Assembly (NCBI GenBank): GCA_014905825.1
Contig: JACGCN010000007.1
Location: 496,001-560,000 of the forward strand
Direction: 5' to 3'
Length of the DNA: 64,000 nucleotides
Source of the DNA: Lyophyllum atratum
Lineage: Eukaryota; Basidiomycota; Agaricomycetes; Agaricales; Lyophyllaceae
How positions within the stretch are numbered: the stretch's first letter is position 1; the number at the start of each line of letters is the position of its first letter. The translations under genes were made by a program, and so were the position numbers. This document shows positions 1 through 13,890 of this stretch, piece after piece. The notes below the pieces were generated by a model. It was not told where the DNA came from. It searched no databases and saw only the letters and a program-made list of their open reading frames with translations.

Positions 1-3000
1 GTTGGCAGCGGGGACTCCGGCTCAGTGACCGTAACCTGTCGTAGGAGAGATACCGATATCGTGGCATCAGCGGCTATTTCCTTCGCCAGGTCAGGAGATC
101 GAGGTGTTGTCGTGAAGACGACAAAGTATGGGATTGACGACGGCCGAGAAAACGTGACTGACGTAGGCAAGGTGACCTATGAGAAAGGTTCAAATGCTAT
201 TAAAACGTTGCAGTGTTAGAAACAACTCACCGCACATCGAAAAGGGATAGGCCGATCGGATCTGAGCGGCATTTCTAGCCAGGATTGTGGGTTCTGCGGT
301 GAAGCATCCACAGACTGAAAATCTGGGTCGGGATGGAACAGTATAGGTACCTCCAATCTACAGATAGAAAGTCAGCGAAGCCAACGGCGATCAATCGCTT
401 AATACCTACGTCGGTGGATGCTCCAATGCATTGCTGGCTTCCCATGTGGCCTTGACTTTATATGTGACAGCAAATGCACCCGACGAGGGTCCAGGATCCA
501 TGGAGCCCGTAAAAGAAGGAGGCATTTCCTCTCCAGGCCTGCAGCTGCGAGCGAGTTCAAACGAAAAGGGAAAGGACCTCTCCACCGCTGTCGCGTTCAA
601 GTTAAGACTAGATACACTTGGTCGACGCTTGATGAACGCATCCCGGAAGGCCGAACGAGGAGAACTCGGTTCGGCTCCGGGGGACACAGGTACGACAGTC
701 GACGAACAGAAGAATACATGTTTCCGTTTTCCAGAAGTTGAACATTCTGGGACAATGTCCCCGTCCACGTGGGTCGAAGAGTAGATGAAGGCGCCTTCAA
801 TCTATTTATGAGTTAGTTGACATGTTCGAAGTTGAACGTCAATCTCTTACAGAAATAGATAACTTCCCGGTGTGATAGCAACTCGGATCGAGGATAACCT
901 TGCCTCCGACCTGATCATGGTCACTAAAGACTGCAAGAGGTCCAGTATCTTCGGTATTGTCCTGGAACACTTTGACAGATGGGCTGTGTAGCTGAAGCTG
1001 CAGATGCAGCGAGCTAATGACGACATATCTGAGCTTAGGCACTCATAAGAGCTATAGTATATTCTTACCGGTATATCGAAACATGCGAATATGCAAGTGT
1101 TGGTGTGCTTGGGCTAAAACTAGACGGCGGGCGGCGCGATTCGCCGCTGGGCATCGATTCGACTCGACGACGAGACATGACTGGCTGGGACGAGACGTAG
1201 TGGACTTGGCGTTAGACGTTCGAACCAACTCTAGCGACGGCGAAGGGGCGGAAAACACAGTTTCAAGAAGCTAGATATATACCACACGGCTCCCTTCTTA
1301 GCGAGAGAAGTCACCAGGAACATGGAGGCTTTTGGGAGCTCGAGAACCAAGCATAATATGAGGTGATGTGCGAGATGCGGAATTGTTGTGAAGAAAAAAG
1401 ATCGCGACCCAAACTTGCGGAGATCTCTGTGAGCCAGAAGAGTGGTTGCGGGGGTATGTACCGTTTTTGGCACTTCTGGGAAAGAATAGAGTTTACCAAT
1501 CTCTCACGGTCGTTTGGACGAAAGGGTGAACACAGATCAACGACGCCTCCACACCGATAAAATCCCGAGTCCTCCACGAGGTCTTCACAGTCGAACCTGA
1601 AGTGGGCGCTCTGAGGAATTTGCTTAACCATAAAACCCCAGCCTACGCGTTGGCGGCCTATGAGGTACATACGATGGGAAAAGCCGGCTGCGATCTCCAA
1701 TCACTGGTCGAAACCACGCATACCGTTCTAGTCTTCGTCCATAGCAAGCCTTCGGCGCAATTGCATCAATCGTTGGCATGCCTAGCGTCCATGCACATAT
1801 AGCTCCAGATAAGTGCTCGACATGAGCGATGACTTGTAAATCTGCATAGTACTGGGATTATCCATAGTGAATGTATGTCAATGTGGAGTGAATTGAATAG
1901 GCGGTTACGCACGGCGTTACGAGACCCTCACTAGAACCATTATCTTGAGCACCGCTGAGGACGGTCCACACGTTTCTCAAGCGAATGTCAATTATAGATG
2001 CCGTGGTAGCGTTTGGAGAAGCCGTAATAAAAGAACAGTTGACCCGGACCGCTGCACGTTGATTGGTTGACTGTAACACCTTTAGCTGCAGAACTTGAGT
2101 TCAACAGGGAATATGATTCGGTCCCCATATCAACAGGAGAAGGGAAGTGGGCAAAAATGCTTTTCCTTGATCAATATCTGGACCAAAACGGATGGGGCAT
2201 CTGATACAGGGAGATGACGTCGTAGTTTTCTGTGAGAGGAACATTGGTTGCATAGAAACAGCGACGGACGAGGGACATGAATACATGAATTAATTCAGTC
2301 CTGGCTGATCATATTGGGCGGCGTAGAAAACATACCGCAGCCACACCGCTCACCACGAGCACTGTCCGAGCTACGCCACTGACTGAGGCCCATCAGGTCT
2401 CAGGAACCATGTTTCCCTGTGATCACCTGGTGCAAGGCAAGGTGAGGAAGTCTATACAAGATGGGTGTAATCAAGAGGCATTTGGTATTGATACACTCAG
2501 GAGTCCAAAGAAAGTGGCGGGTCAATTGGTTCCCGAGGCCGAATGCTATTTCGAAGGGGACTTTGAACGGAACACATGGATTTTGACTATAAACACCGAG
2601 GAAGAGATGGTTCGACATGGGTCGCCATGTAATTTTGAGGAGGTCCGCCGATCCGTCGTAGGTGGTCGAATCGGAGTCGTGTGGATGTGGCCAGATGACC
2701 TAGCCATGATAGAAGCAAGACACCAGATTAGATTTGGGTCACACACAGTTAAAAAGCTACCTTCGAAATCCAAGAGAAATCGACAAAAGGAAATACAAAG
2801 ATTAGGGAAAGATGACACGATGTGACAGCGGGCAGGGCTTGGCCAAGTGACTCGCGTCCCGGGAACATCGTTAATCTCGGTTTGGCGCCAATGGGAAAAC
2901 TTCTGTCTTGAGATGCCGAAAATATGAGCACGGTATGCGATCGTGATCAACATGACATTACACGTCAAGGTTCGGATATCGGGAAGACATTCAGAGGTTT

Positions 3001-4149
3001 CGTAACCGGCTTTGAAGAAACTGGAACTCTGAACATGTGAGGAGGCTGAGGCGCAGCTGCAAGTCAGGTGTGAGAAATCACATCCCAGAAGTTGACTAAG
3101 AACAAAAAGGATTCCAGGGACGACGAGAGTATGAATCACTGAAGCAGCGGAACCCTAAATTTCGGGTGACCCTGCTCGATGGGTGCTGAACCTGTCCGCA
3201 ACTGTTGAAGATAAGATTGGATAGGCATTTCGTCAGAATATCAGACCACGCCACTATCAAAGAGGAACTTACAAGGGCAGAAGACCTAGAACAAACATAT
3301 ACATTAGGAAGGTCGGTGAGAACGTGGCTGGCTTTCGTTTGACTGGGAAGAGGCGAAATACGGCGGGTGAGATGGGAATGCGTCGGCGTAGAAGATTGCC
3401 TTGGGTAAAGGGCAAAAATGAGAATCTTGGTAATTCTGAATCTAGATAATGACGCTTCCAGATATAATATCCCATATGAACCCGAAAGATTTTCCTACCA
3501 CAGAACTGGAGATAACCAGAGCTGCTGGCGAATTGTAGCAGTGGGCTTCTCCATCTCACTCCCCAGCGGCCATGAGCGCAATAAAATTCCTGCCGCAGCT
3601 TGTCGGTTGCGAAGGGAAGAAAGATTATTTCGATTCCCTTAGCTTTCGGGGATATAGATAATGAACTGTCCACCTCGGACGGACAGTGGTGCAGGGATGC
3701 CACAACTTGAGCGCGTTACTACCGTCTGGCGGATACCAATTCTCTTCCGGAGGCGTATGAGCGCAATCAGCTGAGCATCGTCTATCTAGACACACTGCTC
3801 ACAAGGGAACAAACATGTCAGGAGGTGGGAGAGACTTACTTCTTTTCGAAATCCATTTGGCAGTGATACAGAAATGGTACAACGACTTCGCGGTGGAAAG
3901 AAGGAGAAAGACCCCTGAGGCAAGAATTAGGGTCCCTATTGGACAGCTATACAGCCTCCAGAGTATATGGTCATATCGTGGAACGTGTGGATCCTGTTGC
4001 CGTCGTAGTCGTGGAATGAGGTTCGCAAGTCGCAGTATTTACACCTGTGTGTTGATGTGTACCTTGCCCTGGGAAACCCGTGCGATATGATCAGATACGA
4101 CGGATTCGTGGAGACATGCCAGTGAGCCTCTTGGAGTCTTCAACAATAC
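1..4149. other. Stretch without a supported gene
   Basis: No conserved motif or convincing exon chain was found on either strand. The longest open frames, 2409-2825 (+), 2546-3139 (-) and 3269-3703 (-), overlap one another or lack any recognisable domain, so they are not called. The sequence is not low-complexity and shows no terminal repeats that I can see. It could hold old, mutated transposon DNA or a fast-evolving gene. Confidence 0.4.
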
Positions 4150-5588
4150 ATGGCATTGAGAGTAATCATCACAGGCAAGACCTGGACACATCCACCTTCA
4201 TTCAGTTCTCAAATATGAAGCTGAATCGATTACCGATCTGCAGGAGCATCCGGCGTTCTGGGCTCGGCAGTGCGAGAGGCTTTCAATTTCGACGGAGCCC
4301 AAGCCGAGGTTCTCGGGCTCTCCCATACAAGATCGGGTGAGGGATTGGTGCAGCTCGACCTCACGAAAGGAGATGAAGTCGAGAAGGTGTTCAGAGATTT
4401 CAAACCTAATTGTACGTCCTAGGGCTTGAGTCGCCGAGGCTCCTTGCTTACATTTCAGGGGTGATACATTGTGCTGCTGAAAGACGTCCAGATGTCGCAG
4501 AAAAGGTGCGGTACCTCATTTCCACACTTCTGGAGACACTTCGTTGTTTCTCCGGCCCATCTAACGTTCACTTGATAGGATCCTGAAGGAACCCGTATCG
4601 TGAGTTGGCCTGAGGTTCTGCTTTCGGGAGTTAAGCGACAGTCAATAACATATACCCATATCGCGGCCGATAGCTCAATGCACAAGTGCCCGAGAACTTA
4701 GCCTCTCTCGCAAAACGCCTAAAGTACACTTTGGTATATATCTCAACAGGTTCTCCCGTTTCGAAATACTTGCTCGTGGAAGAATGTTAATCCTGTTTTC
4801 CCTCGCAGATTATGTATTTGATGGAACGTCGCCACCATATACGCCTTCAGCCGCAACAAACCCCTTGCAGCTATATGGACAAAGCAAACGTGATGGAGAG
4901 CTGGCGGTTCTCGGCGTTGTCGGCGCCCCCGTCATCGTCTTGCGCGTTCCAGTCCTGTACTTGTCCCTCGTTCAAATGGAACCGGCATGCGTGTTAACGG
5001 AAGTTGGTTTGCAGATATGGACCTTCCCCGAAGAACTCCGACTCTGCGATCAACATCCTCTTAGATGTGGTACAAGATCAATCTGGCAAGGCATATAAGA
5101 TGGACCACTACGCCACGCGGTGGCCCACAAACGTCGTTGATATCGCGCATTTTTTGGTTCGCCTGTCTGGTACGTGTAACGAGCGTTCGCTTCTCTCTAC
5201 GTCTAGTTGGAAAAGAACAAAAAAAGTCCAGACATGCTCTTTGCGACATGTCCCCTTTACCGCGTTCCCCTCCATCTTTCCGTTTTCTCATATGCTTACG
5301 CCTCATACAGGATACAAGAAAACGATTCCCCCAATATTACATTACTCTGCAGCTGAGCCATTCACGAAGTACGAGATCTGCCTTGTTTTTGCCAAGATCC
5401 TTGGCCTCCCACATGGACACATCATTCCCGATGCCGAACCACCAAGCGGTCCTGGCGCAACAACGCGACCCCGCGATTGTCAGCTGTACACAAGGGAAAC
5501 GGAAGATTTACATGTTACTGAAGAAGGAGACCCTTCGCTTGGGCTATCCTTGTTTGAGGAGTGGTGGAGAGCTTACTTGCGCAAATGA
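4150..5588 (+). CDS. RmlD-like NAD(P)-binding reductase, MAT2B-like
   Basis: Eight exons (4150-4174, 4244-4411, 4459-4505, 4579-4599, 4674-4749, 4809-4956, 5015-5169, 5311-5588) join to a 305-aa protein. It is a short-chain dehydrogenase of the extended RmlD type: the dinucleotide-binding loop ITGASGVLGSAV is near the N-terminus, followed by the CAAERRPDVAE segment, STDYVFDGTSPPY, and the active-site pair YGQSK. This order matches dTDP-4-dehydrorhamnose reductase and the beta subunit of methionine adenosyltransferase 2. In animals the latter regulates S-adenosylmethionine synthesis; the fungal role is less clear. The first intron uses a GC donor (4175), which is required to rebuild the glycine-rich loop. 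The gene converges on the RMD1-like gene. The fold is certain; the choice between reductase and regulatory subunit is inference. Confidence 0.88.
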
Positions 5589-7085
5589 TTATTGGAAACA
5601 ATTTATGAGGAAATAATGACTGTATACAAGTAGTATCTGGATATCTGGTCTACTTCGCCCATGTGCGAATGGTACTGTACATAGCTCTCTGTGATGTGAT
5701 GGAGTAGTTCAAGTTTGCTTGTCGAATTTGTCGGCCATGCTCTCGCCTAAATTCTGCTGACGTCTGGGAGCCTGTTTATCCTATATCATTATTGTTCGTC
5801 AGGCTCTGCTCGTTTGCAAGCCGACAATTCAAGCTCGTTACGTACCGATTCAGCTTTTGATTCTGATTCCGGTTGGAAATATTCTGGATTGACGAGTCAA
5901 TGAGATATGCCCCCGCTTTTGGAGATGAAAGGAGGATACGCACGCTTTCTTTGGTCGCTATCTTTCACCCATTCCACCTTCTCTCCAACTCTATGCACTG
6001 ATGATGCTCCCATGGGTCTATCTTCGCCAGTCGCTTCCAACGGAGGCGACTGAGTTCCAGCAACCGTTGACATGATGTAGAGGATATGGATGACGATTGA
6101 TGTTGTCTTATCACACTTGTAGTGGGAGCTGAATTCGTTACTTGACCTTGTCGTAACTTTATACTCGGCAATGGTGTGATTTGGAGTGACATCATCAGCG
6201 CCCCAGTGATGACGTCATTGGCGACGCTTTGTGCCGGTTTATTTCTGTTGCTGCTGCGCCACCCAACGTTAACATGAACATCCGGCGAGACTGTGGTAAA
6301 TAGACCTCCAGACTAAAGATCATCAGACAGAACAGGCGCGAGCCACTTACGCCACATGCCATTTCTTCATGGACGAACTATAGCTAGATCGGCAAGTCTA
6401 TTACGCTAGTACATTGGTCCTCACCGTACGCCGTTCTACAGGTCAGTTCCGTTGTTGCTGAGACGTTTTAGATTAAGACAAGTCATACCTGTTCGGTACC
6501 TGGTATCGACTCGAGGTTCACAGGTTGACAGAAGTGGAGCGAAGGGCAGCGAATGCATTCAAAATGATGCGGCGCATCTACAAACATTAATGGGTTGAAT
6601 CAGCATCCGAAAGACGTGGAGGCATATATCCTTGACGTACCCTCACGTATTTAGAAATCTCGGAAACAAGGCTAACCGCCTCCAAAAGTTTGGACAGTTG
6701 CGCACCGTGCAGCCATGCACAGTCGACTTGAATGTTGTCTAGGTACCCTCACCCGAACCTGAGGCTGAGGGAAAATGAGATGTACAAGCGAATTTGCAAA
6801 CCATTCCCTGCTTATCAGTCCGGGCGTGGTCGCATCAACCCAAGATGAAAAATATCAGTAGGTACGAAGCCTCGAAATCGTGTGGGTAGAACACTCTCAT
6901 CGTAGGAGTCCTGCGCACTTAGTCCTCTAAAGCGCAGCACGCGCAAAACTGGATAGCATTGATAGCTGCCGACCTGGTATGATGTTGTACACTTAAGGAA
7001 TAAAGATACACCGTGCAAAAAACGATAGCAAGGGATGGAGGGTAAATCCTAGTGCAGTGGTGATACTCAACTAGGCGAGACTCGA
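5589..7085. other. Intergenic stretch between convergent genes
   Basis: This is the shared 3' side of the reductase and the RMD1-like gene. I see no conserved protein motif, tRNA fold or strong repeat. A 76-codon open frame at 5965-6195 (-) has no recognisable feature. Confidence 0.5.
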
Positions 7086-9092
7086 TCAAGGCGTCTGCAT
7101 GATCTTTTGCAATACGCGCAGGGCATCATCCCTTCCCAAGACGCTGGCCACGGTTGAGCCACCCTCGTCTCTCAAGGTGGCATGCACGACTAGACGCGCG
7201 ACGATCTCGCCCTAGGAATTGAATGTTATTATATGTAGGTGAGGAAACGGGCGTAGTGAACTTACCAACTCAACCATCGCAGCAATCACGATAAGCCTTG
7301 GGAGGAAGTATTTTCAGCTTTAGCACAAACCACGGGGCAAAAGAGGGAGTGAGTCACTCACCAGATGACAATCCACGTTATCCGCGTCATCTCATTATTA
7401 TTCAGATGGTCATGTATCGCATCCAGCTATCCCACCAGAATCTCAGCCCAGGAACCAACACACAGGCAGGGAAGGGCGGGAAACTCACGAAATCACTCGC
7501 TACCCCAAGTTTCTCATTCAACACCTGCACCCGCCCCTTAATCTCCATATACTCCCTAACCGCCTCATACAGCTCCCCCAGACTCGCCTCGCTCCAGAAC
7601 AGCTCCGGCACGTCCAGAACGTTCGAGACCAGGTTCACGTCCCGGCGCAGCTTGAACAAACGGCCTGTGAACATGAGCGCGTCGCGGCGCCGCATTTGCA
7701 GCTTGCCCGAGGTTGCGAGTTGCGCGGGGATGGAGCGCGCAACGGGGGAGGAGAGGACGCGTTGGGCGGTGGTTTCGTACCGCGCGAGGAGGGTGGATTG
7801 GGCGAGAGCGTGGGCGATGGAGAGTTTGAGGAGGTGCGAGCGGGATTTAAGAGCTATAGCAGGTTTAGCTGGTGTATGGGTGTTAGGAAGGTTATACGTA
7901 CTGAAGAAATCATTATAAATCCGAGGGTACGCGATGTGTGGGTCGTGCTATTGGCGGACATGAGTGGGAGGAGTCGGTCTTCGAGAGATCATGAAAACGT
8001 ACCGTAAAGTGGCACTCTTCAATCTCCCAATCATCCTCCTCAAACGGTCGTTTCATAATCCCCGCCCGCCCAATGTCATCTAAAATATCCCTTTCATGCC
8101 GTTCCTCCATGCCAAAGAACACCACAACCCCATACTCGAAGAACACCGCCTCTGCGACCTCATTGCTCTGCGGGGACTTGGCGCGCGGCGGCGTCTGCCA
8201 GTGAACCAGGCGCTGAGGGGGCGTCTCCGTTTCCGACGCAGAAGAGCTCAACGCAGCGCACGACTGGTCTGGTTCAAGTTCCGTTTCTGATTGAGGCATC
8301 AGCTCGGGTTCGGAGCTGGGTGTGAACAGGTCGTGGTGGATTGCGGGGGGTGTTGAAGGCAGGGCTTTGCGGGTGTCAACGGGCGAGGAGGATGAGACGT
8401 AGCCTTCGAGCTCGCTGGAACGCCGCCGGATGGGGGCGCTGAAGTACGAGCCTTGGTAGCCGTTTTCTTCGGCTTCGGAGAGGCGAGAGAGGAATGATTT
8501 TCCAGGGGGCGCATGTGCTGGTGCGGAGGAACGGATGTTCGTGTCTGGTCCGTACCCTGGTAGGAGGGGTAGGTGGTACATCTACGTGGCCATCGTACAA
8601 GTTCAGTATAACCGCGGTTCGGGTGACAACAAGACTCACAGCATATATAGCTTCATCGAACACCCTGGGCGCAACGTTGTGCTCCCGCTTCAGGAACGTA
8701 GCTAGGAGTTTTGTCTTGAACGACTCTGCAACGCAATACGCGGTGATTCGCTTGAACCCAGCATCCTTCCTTTGCTCCTTGCTCATCCGCTCCGCCTGGC
8801 TCTTGTATTCCCGCACCCCGGTGCCCGTTTCATAACCCAGCGTCAGATCCTCATCTACGTCTGCTAGGAGGGGTTTCGTCTGCGGTGCGGAGGGCAGCAC
8901 CACCAGCTTTTGCGACGTTTTTGAAGTGCGTTGGGCTTTTGGGCCGCCCGAGTTGAGCGAGGCGCGCCTGGCTGCCCGTGCCTTGTCGTCGCCGGCATTG
9001 CCAGTGGCTAGACGCGTGGGAGGTCGACGTCGACCTGGAAGTTTTGCGCTGGAGGGCAGCCGAATAGGGCCTGCTGCTGGCTTGCTTGACAT
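7086..9092 (-). CDS. RMD1/Sif2 family membrane protein (DUF155, YagE-like)
   Basis: Seven exons (9092-8640, 8581-8003, 7947-7902, 7853-7489, 7426-7362, 7296-7266, 7211-7086) give 554 aa. After a basic, low-complexity N-terminus comes the first conserved block (RITAYCVAESFKTKLL, then AIYAMYHLPLLPGYG), a Ser/Pro-rich linker, and the core block with EAVFFEYGVVVFFGM, EECHFTHDPHIAYPRIYNDF and KSRSHLLKLSIAHALAQS. The C-terminus carries ITWIVIWLIVIAAMVEL, the single membrane anchor typical of this family. Yeast RMD1 is needed for meiotic nuclear division, and relatives sit in mitochondrial or other organelle membranes; the biochemical activity is unknown. Each splice join restores a conserved motif. 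The gene is divergent from the CSC1-like channel. Confidence 0.92.
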
Positions 9093-10557
9093 TATGCTGA
9101 TGGGGTTGAGGAGGAAGGCGCTAGTTAGTTTCTGACATCACGCCAGATCACGCCGGCGTTTATACAAACACGTCCCGGTCTATCTTAGTCTATCATCGAT
9201 TCTTCGAAAGTCAATACTTACACGCTCCCGACAGAAACATGCGTGGCCTCTATGTGACCGGCCTCAAGGAAGCTTTAATTGTATTTAAATTTTGATGTAC
9301 GTCTAAGCAGGATATACATTGGTGAGATATTGATTATAGCTGGTCTTGAAGACGCAAGCCTATGATCTATATTCGGCCAGACCTGAGCCTTATCCCGCCC
9401 AAAGATCATACGGCGGACATTTGCAAACATACGGTATCATAACTGAACCGGAGGAGGAAGAGGAGGGCGGGTGAGCGAACTAGCACAAACTCTCATCTTA
9501 GCATCGGTCAAATCTATGAGAGACAAATTTGCAAGGGTGGCTCTGGTAGTCGCATCCGTTGCGCATAATCACCTATAATAAGATTAGTTTCGTCGCAATT
9601 GCGAGAGGATGGCGGCCATTGGTCTACCTTTATAATAGAGTAACGTCAGGCCTCCCAATAAACCAAACAAAACCTTCATTAGGCAGGAAAAGTGAATCAT
9701 GGATAGACATTTCGCTTATGTAGCATGATCAAGACATGACTCAAATTTTAGCGTCGATTGCGATTCTCGTCATAGGAATGCGCACGGCTTGGAGCTGTAG
9801 CTGATGCTGTCATTTGTCGAAGTTGGCAGACTCGCTAAAACAAGCAGAAGTCGAAGGTAATTTGACGTCTGCATGAAAGCCAACATAATTTTTCGGCTCT
9901 TCGATTGGCGCGTATCTGGCTGTATCTGGTCGGAGTGAGCGTTGAAGTTAGATTGTCTTGGACGACCGGATTGCAGAGGGAGATGAAGGCTGAGTTGTTC
10001 CCGGGTGTGGAGGAGTACCAGCTGCATAGCGAACGTGCCCATCAAGGAACAAAGTGGACATAGGGGTTGTGATACATATGATGCTCCCTGAGGGCCTGAT
10101 TGCCCACTGCCTTTTCCTTGGCACAGGACGTACACAGGATACGGTGGGAGTGCTAGAGTAAGTACCGGAATCAGACTTGTGAGCGGGAGAAAATAGACAC
10201 GGAACTAAATAGACGTCGAAGGCACGGTAGACACAGCATCGAGCCCTGTCAGAATACGAGTGTCAAGTCAGTGGCGTGCCTGGTCTCTGAATATTGTTAC
10301 TGGCAACATTAGAGTATATATATGTCGATTGTAGAGGATAGAGGTAGACGATAGCATACGCCAGGAGTAATAATCATTTATGAGGTTGGAGTGAACCGAA
10401 AGATGGATGGACAACATGGAGCGATCGGCATCAACGGATGGGGCCGAATCGACCCAGACCCGATTAGGATAACCCATGAGTTGACGTCAAGAATAGAAAA
10501 TACAACTAACCGAGACCCAAATGAACCACCCAGTGTTCCCCCTTCCTTCCCCCCACC
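9093..10557. other. Divergent intergenic region, RMD1-like / CSC1-like
   Basis: This spacer of about 1.5 kb must contain both promoters. An open frame at 9770-10135 (-) has no known motif. An in-frame open stretch runs from 10391 into the channel gene, but it is better read as 5' leader, see the channel entry. Confidence 0.5.
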
Positions 10558-13500
10558 ATGTACGTCCTCCCGCCAATTTCGATTAACCTCTATAGTTAAC
10601 GATCATCCATCTAGGTCGGGCAACGATATAGCGAACGCAAAGTCGGCTTCGACTGCGACGTTCGTGACTGCCCTTGTATTCAACGCTATCGTTTTTGCTG
10701 CTGAACTCGCAGCTTTCACCCTTCTCCGACCATGGTTCAAAGCTATCTACGAACCAAGAACCTATGTACCACCAGTCTCGTGAGTACTCTCTATTTCGAC
10801 AATATTGGGACACATCTTTCCAGCAGTGCAGCCACCCGTAGGCATGGCATGATGGAACGAACTCTTTAACTTTTCGTTGGATTTGTTCTTGATTTATACT
10901 CAACACATGCCCTTTCAACAGGAAGCGTATTCAGCCCCTCAGTAAATCCCTATTCCTATGGCCCCTAGCGGTCTACAAAGCGGACTATCGTGGTATCATC
11001 AGAGCCAACGGAATGGACGCGTACTTCTTCGTGCGGTTCCTCCGCATGATGGCCCGCATTTTCCTACCAATCTGGCTCGTTTCCTGGGCGGTTCTTATGC
11101 CCGTTACAAGCGTGAACTCGCGCGTTGACAATAATGCGGGATTGGATTTATTCGTCTTTGGTAACATTTCTCCCGATAAGCAAACGCGTTACGCTGCACA
11201 TATCATCCTTGTATACCTCTTTACCTGTGAGCATTTACCGACCTTCTCTTCAATTTCCCTAATTTGACGTCTGAACAGTCTGGATATTCTACAACATCAA
11301 GATCGAGATGCGGTCGTTTATACTCGAGCGCCAGCAGCATCTGATCAACCCCGTGCATGCCAAGTCCGTGCAGGCGAATACCATTCTCGTCACAGGAATT
11401 CCCGCAAAATACCTTTCGAAAGACGCCCTGCACAATCTTTTCAACGACCTTCCCGGAGGCGTGAGGCAAATTTGGATCAACAGGTACGTGTATTTGTCTC
11501 ATCAAGCCATTTATACTTAACCTGATGGCCTTTCAGGAATCTCAAGGAGCTTCCAGACATCTATGACAGACGCATCGCTGCATGTAACAAGCTCGAATCC
11601 GCCGAGACTGCGCTCATGAAGACCGCGGCCAAACTCCGTCTCGCTGCCACCAAGCAGAGCAAGAAGAAAGGATCCAGAGCAGCGGATGTCGAGGCTTCCC
11701 CGGCGCTAGATGCCCATGCTGTGATTGTGCCTCGGGATAAACGGCCCCAACACCGGCTCGGGATGATACCCTTTTTCGGCAAGAAGGTCGACACCATCGA
11801 GTGGGCGAGAGAAGAGATTCGGGTCTGCACCGAGCTGTTGGACGAAGGACGGGCTGTCATTGAGAACGATGGAAAGGGCGTTGCGGATCGTAGTGATGAG
11901 CGCGGGGACAAAATCGAGGACGACAAGGCGATCAGCGAGGGCGCAAAGCATGGGAAGGGCAAGGCGGAGCCGAAAAGCTACCCACCTCTCAACAGCGCTT
12001 TCGTGACATTTCACAAGCAAATTGCGGCACATTTGGCGATGCAGGTGTTGACACATCACGAGCCTTACCGGATGAGTGAGTCTTATGTGCCTCTTCTCTG
12101 TCGAAGCATTCTAACTTTCTCTCTCTCCACCAGATGGAAAGTATGTCGAAGTTAGCCCCGAGGATGTCATCTGGTCTAACCTCGGAATGAACCCATACGA
12201 GCAAAAGGTATACAGCTTCTGTCCCCTTCAACCAAGCCAGAGTCTAACAGTATAACACTCACTAGCTTCGCAAAGCTATCAGCTACGCAGCGACAGCCGG
12301 TTTGATCATCCTCTGGGCATTCCCTGGTACGTGTTGGTTCTGACTCAAATACCTCAACTCAACTAACTATCGTCCAGTTGCCTTTGTCGGTATCGTCTCG
12401 AATGTGCCCGCTCTATGCGTATCCACTGCTTGGCTCGCATGGATCTGCAAGCTCCCCGCCGTCGTTGTCGGCATTATTTCCGGTATCCTCCCGCCCGTCT
12501 TGCTAGCGGTTCTTATGATGCTCCTGCCCATCATCTTGCGCCTCCTCGCCCGCTTCGAAGGCATCCCCAAGTACACTGGATTGGAATTGTCGTTGATGAC
12601 GCGGTTTTTCATCTTCCAGGTCATCGTGAGTAGAACAATGACATGTTTTCCTGGAATCTGCTAAGGTGTCCGTTGAAACTTGTAGCACTCCTTCCTCATT
12701 GTGACGCTCAGTTCCGGCATCATCAAGGCTCTTGATCCTATTATCAAGAACCCGACGTCGGTGGCTCCTCTTCTGGCACAGAATCTACCCGGCGCATCGA
12801 CGTTCTTCCTTACGTACGCACTTTATTCTTTCCTTTGTGTCGCCTTACTCAAGTTCGACTTTAGGTATATCGTCCTCCAGGGTCTGTCCGGCGTCGCCGG
12901 AGGATTCTTGCAGATTGTGCCATTGATCATCTACTATGTCAAGCTCTTCATTCTCGGAAGCACACCTCGCGCGGTGTACAACATCAAGTACGGTCTCAGA
13001 AACGTAGCTTGGGGAACGACATTCCCTGGTGTCACTCTCCTTGTAGTCATCGGTGAGAAAAATGCATCACCACCTCTTTACTCGCCCTAATTCGATTGTC
13101 TGCGTCGTCTAGCCCTGGGATACTCCATCATCTCGCCCATCATCAATGGCCTTGCCTGCGCGACGTTCTTCATGTTCTACCAGCTGTACAAGTACCTCTT
13201 CCTCTGGCAGTACGGCCAGCCGTCGACGAGCGATACGGGAGGCCTGTTCTTCCCCAAGGCGATCCAGCACGTTTTCGTGGGCATGTACGTGCAGCAAGTC
13301 TGCCTCTGCGCGTTGTTCTTCCTCGCCCAGGACGAGAACAAGAACCCAAGCGCCGTCGCTGAAGGTGCACTCATGGTCGTCCTCATCGTCATCACCGTAA
13401 GCACCCTGTCCTATTTTATTCTTGACCTAGGCTGACCACCTTGTCGATTCTGCTGCATATGTAGGCCGGCTTCAACATCATCATCAACAACTCCTACGGG

Positions 13501-13890
13501 CCCCTCCTGCATGCGCTCCCGCTGAGTCTCAAGGACAAGACCTACGGCGGTACACCGAGCATCAAGGAGCAGCGCGACAGTGACGAAGTTCCGCTCAGCG
13601 CGCACAGGTCGATTGAGCTACGACCGCGCTATGGCGACGCTAAGGACCCTGCCGGCCCAAATTCGACTGAGAAGGCGAAGACGGAGGAGGACTATGGCTT
13701 TGCGCACCCCGCGGCGTCGCGGCCGCAGCGCACGGTGTGGCTGCCGAGGGATAGGCTTGGGGTGGCGGAGGAGGAGGGGAGGGCGTGTAGGGAGGCGGGT
13801 GTGGATGTGAGTATGGCGGATGCGGAGATGAATGAGAAGGGGAAGGTGGATATTAGGGGGGCGCCGCCGGATTTGATCAAGGAGGAGTAA
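10558..13890 (+). CDS. CSC1/OSCA/TMEM63 family cation channel (RSN1-type)
   Basis: Twelve exons give 874 aa: 10558-10559, 10615-10779, 10922-11226, 11279-11483, 11537-12075, 12134-12207, 12266-12326, 12378-12625, 12686-12813, 12865-13052, 13113-13396 and 13465-13890. The N-terminus has the family signature SASTATFVTALVFNA in the first membrane helix. This is followed by the late-exocytosis domain (two more helices), a long cytosolic region with VTGIPAKYLSKDAL and a charged insert (PHM7_cyt), then the 7TM core with NPYEQKLRKAISYAA, ILPPVLLAVLMMLLP and IPKYTGLELSLMTRFFIF. These proteins are hyperosmolarity- or stretch-gated calcium-permeable channels of the plasma membrane. The start codon is assembled by splicing: AT at 10558-10559, then G at 10615. 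This gives MSGNDIANAKSAS, like relatives. A long N-terminal extension from 10391 is the alternative and is unlikely. Confidence 0.93.

Noticed and set aside
406..800. Four overlapping open frames on both strands
   Set aside because: They overlap each other, have no motif and no spliced partner.
2409..3139. A 138-codon (+) and a 197-codon (-) frame
   Set aside because: They overlap in part, neither shows a domain or codon pattern that favours it, and no exon chain fits.
10391..10557. N-terminal extension of the channel from an upstream ATG
   Set aside because: It would add a Pro-rich stretch before the first helix. The spliced ATG gives the N-terminus expected for the family.
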